Shown here: one piece after another, positions 61,925 to 64,000 of the stretch | Layout of the letters: every line of letters starts with the position of its first letter | How positions within the stretch are numbered: position 1 is the first letter of the stretch | Source: Pseudomonadota bacterium | GTDB taxonomy: Bacteria > Pseudomonadota > Gammaproteobacteria > Burkholderiales > Burkholderiaceae_F | Assembly: GCA_021825945.1 (NCBI GenBank) | Contig: JAKAFN010000002.1 | Location: 291,915 to 355,914, forward strand | Length of the DNA stretch: 64,000 bases | Direction of reading: 5' to 3' | Program-made: the position numbers and the translations under genes | Notes under the pieces: model-generated | Told to the model about the DNA's origin: nothing | What the model saw: the letters and a program-made list of their open reading frames with translations, nothing else | The model's database searches: none

Positions 61925-62524
61925 ATGCCCAAGCCCTCCGTCAAGACCCTTGGCAAGACCACTGCGAAGCGTGCCGATAAGGCCGTTTCCAACGGCCGCA
62001 AGTCCTCCGCAAAGAAGGCCGTCCCGACGCGCAAGCCTGCCAAGACCGCGGCGGCCCCCGCGTCCACCGCCCGTAAAGCCAAGATCATGGTGCGTGATTC
62101 CGGCATTCATGGCCGCGGGGTCTATGCCGCTCGCGAGATCCATGCCGGGGAACGCATCATCGAATACCGGGGGGAGGTCATTTCCTGGAAGGAGGCGGAC
62201 CGGCGCCCGCCGTCCGATCCCGATGATCCCAGCCATACGTTCTTCTTTTCGCTTTCGGACGGAAAACGGGTGATCGACGGCTCGATCGGAGGGAATTCCT
62301 CGCGCTGGATCAATCACTCCTGCGCTCCGAATTGCGAGACGACGGAAACCGAATCCGGCCGCGTCTACGTCGAGGCGCTGCGCGACATCCATGCTGGCGA
62401 GGAACTCGTTTACGACTATTGTCTGATCATCGACGAGAAGATCACGAAGAAGTTGAAGAAGCAGTATCGGTGTTTGTGCGGCGCGCCGGATTGCCGCGGG
62501 ACGATGCTGGCGAAGAAGAAGTGA
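61925..62524 (+). CDS. SET-domain lysine methyltransferase with a histone-H1-like basic N-terminus
   Basis: 199 residues. Residues 1-55 are Lys/Ala/Pro-rich (KTLGKTTAKRADKAV..., KPAKTAAAPASTARKAK). The SET domain follows: IHGRGVYAAREIHAGERIIEYRGE, the pseudoknot motifs SRWINHSCAPNC and GEELVYDY, and a post-SET zinc motif CLCGAPDCRGTM. It is a SAM-dependent protein lysine methyltransferase by family; the substrate is unknown. Bacterial SET proteins with this architecture could target ribosomal or nucleoid proteins. No methyltransferase partner is adjacent. Confidence 0.92.
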   Translation: MPKPSVKTLGKTTAKRADKAVSNGRKSSAKKAVPTRKPAKTAAAPASTARKAKIMVRDSGIHGRGVYAAREIHAGERIIEYRGEVISWKEADRRPPSDPDDPSHTFFFSLSDGKRVIDGSIGGNSSRWINHSCAPNCETTETESGRVYVEALRDIHAGEELVYDYCLIIDEKITKKLKKQYRCLCGAPDCRGTMLAKKK

Positions 62525-62552
62525 TCCGACGGGCAGTCCGTCCCGGCTGCCC

Positions 62553-62777
62553 TCAGCGCTGCGGGGTGTTCTGCCGGCTTCCGAAGGGACGGTCGTCGAG
62601 GGTCATCACCGCCCGGAACAACGCGTGGGCGGTTTCCGCGATCACCAGCGCGAGCATCGTCCCGCATGTCACCCGGATGACGGCGCTGCCGAGTTCCATC
62701 ATCGAATGCGTCTCCGGCCCGGCAACCCATTCGTAGGTGATTGCCGCGGCCAGCGAGAGCAGGATCCGAAAGCCCAT
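62553..62777 (-). CDS. Small predicted membrane protein
   Basis: 74 residues, not recognised. Two hydrophobic segments (FRILLSLAAAITYEWVA and AVIRVTCGTMLALVIAETAHALF) joined by a short polar loop with PETHSM, then a basic tail. ATG start without a strong Shine-Dalgarno. It fills the gap between the SET gene (convergent) and the DsbD-like gene upstream. Coding status is moderately supported by the two helices and the lack of a competing frame. Confidence 0.45.
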   Translation of the reverse strand: MGFRILLSLAAAITYEWVAGPETHSMMELGSAVIRVTCGTMLALVIAETAHALFRAVMTLDDRPFGSRQNTPQR

Positions 62778-62874
62778 GATCGGGATGTGCCTGTTTTCGA
62801 AGAAACCTGGGGGACGTCGTCTCTCCGTATCGGCATCGGCGCCGTCGACTTGAGGGCGATCGACCTATACATGG

Positions 62875-64000
62875 TTACTGCAGGCGGTTCAGCGCGTTCA
62901 GGACCACGGTCGTGGACAGGATTTCGGGCAGCAACTGCGGGTCGCCCGAGCGGTTGTAGACCACGTACATCGGTACGCCGCTGCGGGAAAAACGCGCCAG
63001 CTCCTGTGCGATCGCTTCGTTGCGTCGCGTCCAGTCGGCGCGCAGCAGCGCGACGTGATGGGCGCGCAGGGCCTGTTCGACCCGCGTGTCCCGGAGCACG
63101 AGGTGCTCATTGGCTTTGCAACTGATGCACCACGCGGCGGTGAAGTCGACAAACACCGGTCGCCCTTGCGCCAATGCTTGCTGCTGCGCCTGCGGAGACC
63201 AGTCGGTCCAGCCGTCGCGGTCCGCTGTGGCGGTCGTCGCCAGGACGGATGCGGATTGCGACGGCATAGCGGCAAACGAGACTGGCACCGCCAATGCCGC
63301 GACCGCTGCGACGGCGGCAAGCCACCGGAATTGCCGGCCGCCCCGCTGTACCCGACCCAACGCCCAGCCGAACAGGCCGAATCCGGCCAGGGCCGCCGCC
63401 ATCGCGACGAGCCCTTTGGCGTCAATCTGTTGCGCCAGCACCCATAGCAGCCAGACGCAGGTCAGGAACATCGGAATCGCCATGAAGTGTTTGAAATGCG
63501 CCATCCATGGACCGGGGCGCGGCAGCCGGCGCAGCAGGGGAGGGAAAAACGTCACGATCACGTAGGGCGTCGCCATGCCGGCGCCGAGGACGGCAAATAC
63601 CATCAGTGCCGTCGCCGCAGGCTGGGTAGCGGCGAAGCCGACGGCGGCGCCCATGAACGGTCCGGTACAGGGCGATGCCACGAGCACGGCCAGCGCCCCC
63701 GTTGCAAAACTGGCGCGCGGGCCGTCTCCGTCCAGCGCGCGGGCCAGGCGACCGTTCGCCAACCCCGCGCCGAAGGAAAATTCGAACAGGCCGAGCAGAT
63801 TCAGCCCGATCAGGAAAAAGAGTCCGGCCAAGGTCGCAATCACGCCCGGCGACTGCAACTGGAAGCCCCAGCCGATTTGCGCTCCTGCGGCGCGCAGGCT
63901 CAGCAGCGCCCCTGCCAGCCCGACGAACGTCAGCACGGCGCCGCCGGCATATGCCAGTCCGTGGGCCCGTAGGCGGGAGGGGGATTCGGCGCGATGTCGA
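62875..64000 (-). CDS. DsbD-family thioredoxin membrane protein, 5' end beyond the window
   Basis: The frame runs open to the window edge (...RAHGLAYAGGAV upstream of the first internal ATG), so the start is missing. At least 375 residues are visible: about seven membrane helices of the DsbD beta domain including LVASPCTGPFMGAAVGFA, then a C-terminal thioredoxin domain with the CxxC motif FTAAWCISCKANEHLVL and GVPMYVVYN. Passes electrons from cytoplasmic thioredoxin to the periplasm, or acts as a ScsB/DsbD-like reductase. Whether an N-terminal alpha domain exists cannot be seen. Confidence 0.9.
   Translation of the reverse strand, partial: RHRAESPSRLRAHGLAYAGGAVLTFVGLAGALLSLRAAGAQIGWGFQLQSPGVIATLAGLFFLIGLNLLGLFEFSFGAGLANGRLARALDGDGPRASFATGALAVLVASPCTGPFMGAAVGFAATQPAATALMVFAVLGAGMATPYVIVTFFPPLLRRLPRPGPWMAHFKHFMAIPMFLTCVWLLWVLAQQIDAKGLVAMAAALAGFGLFGWALGRVQRGGRQFRWLAAVAAVAALAVPVSFAAMPSQSASVLATTATADRDGWTDWSPQAQQQALAQGRPVFVDFTAAWCISCKANEHLVLRDTRVEQALRAHHVALLRADWTRRNEAIAQELARFSRSGVPMYVVYNRSGDPQLLPEILSTTVVLNALNRLQ

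Noticed and set aside
1..64000. CRISPR array, insertion sequence or prophage
   Set aside because: No regularly spaced direct repeats, transposase, integrase or phage structural motifs were seen on either strand.

Overview
The window is one gene-dense stretch of chromosome from a GC-rich (roughly two thirds G+C by eye) betaproteobacterium, most likely Burkholderiales or a close relative. This rests on gene order rather than on any single gene. The clusters mutM-dynamin-mutY | rapZ-psiF-hprK-hpf-rpoN-lptB-lptA-lptC-kdsC-kdsD, def-fmt-rsmB-DUF4390-ntrY-ntrX divergent from LysM-dprA-topB, ispE-tRNA-prs-rplY-pth-ychF and ppk-sixA-ppx are all arrangements typical of that class. No rRNA, transposase, integrase, prophage or CRISPR array is visible; one tRNA (Gln, TTG) is present. 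Both ends cut through genes: a formylglycine-generating-enzyme-type protein on the left and a DsbD/thioredoxin membrane protein on the right.

Layout. 1-5.1 kb: FGE-type protein (partial), SrkA-type kinase, threonine deaminase (ilvA), an E1-like adenylyltransferase (moeB/thiF family) and a sulfotransferase. 5.1-10.3 kb is the accessory-looking part: a LuxR-type regulator, a soluble double histidine kinase (HK-REC-HK), a divergent single-receiver response regulator with an unusual insertion, and a secreted, cysteine-rich protein resembling the TraU-like family of integrating conjugative elements, but with no conjugation genes nearby. 10.4-19.7 kb: bioC, ftsX, ftsE, ppk1, sixA, ppx, ftsY, rsmD, coaD and a ferredoxin, i.e. 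biotin synthesis, division, polyphosphate and protein targeting. 19.7-31.5 kb: a DUF418 membrane protein, a secreted protein of unknown function, ychF, a caspase-like (C13) membrane peptidase, pth, rplY, prs, tRNA-Gln, ispE, lolB, a TPR lipoprotein and mutM. 31.6-42.9 kb: dynamin-like GTPase, mutY, rapZ, psiF, hprK, hpf, rpoN, the Lpt transport genes and the Kdo genes kdsC/kdsD. 43-51.5 kb: BPSS1780-type membrane protein, a DsrC-family protein without its redox cysteines, a diguanylate cyclase, a shortened uvrA and the ntrYX pair. 51.5-64 kb: DUF4390, rsmB, fmt, def, LysM protein, dprA, topoisomerase III, an EAL-HDOD protein, a SET-domain methyltransferase and a DsbD-like protein.

Most genes are housekeeping genes in tight operons with ATGA-type overlaps (ftsE-ftsX-bioC, lptC-lptA-lptB). 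The points most worth a second look are: the FtsE whose ATPase motifs are degenerate next to a normal FtsX; the orphan TraU-like protein beside an uncharacterised two-component set; a ppk1 gene lacking a usable canonical start codon; a UvrA lacking most of one insertion region; a DsrC homologue with neither catalytic cysteine; a 19-bp perfect palindrome inside the coding sequence of the NtrX-like regulator; and a small family of dispersed palindromic repeats (three copies) lying just beyond gene 3' ends.
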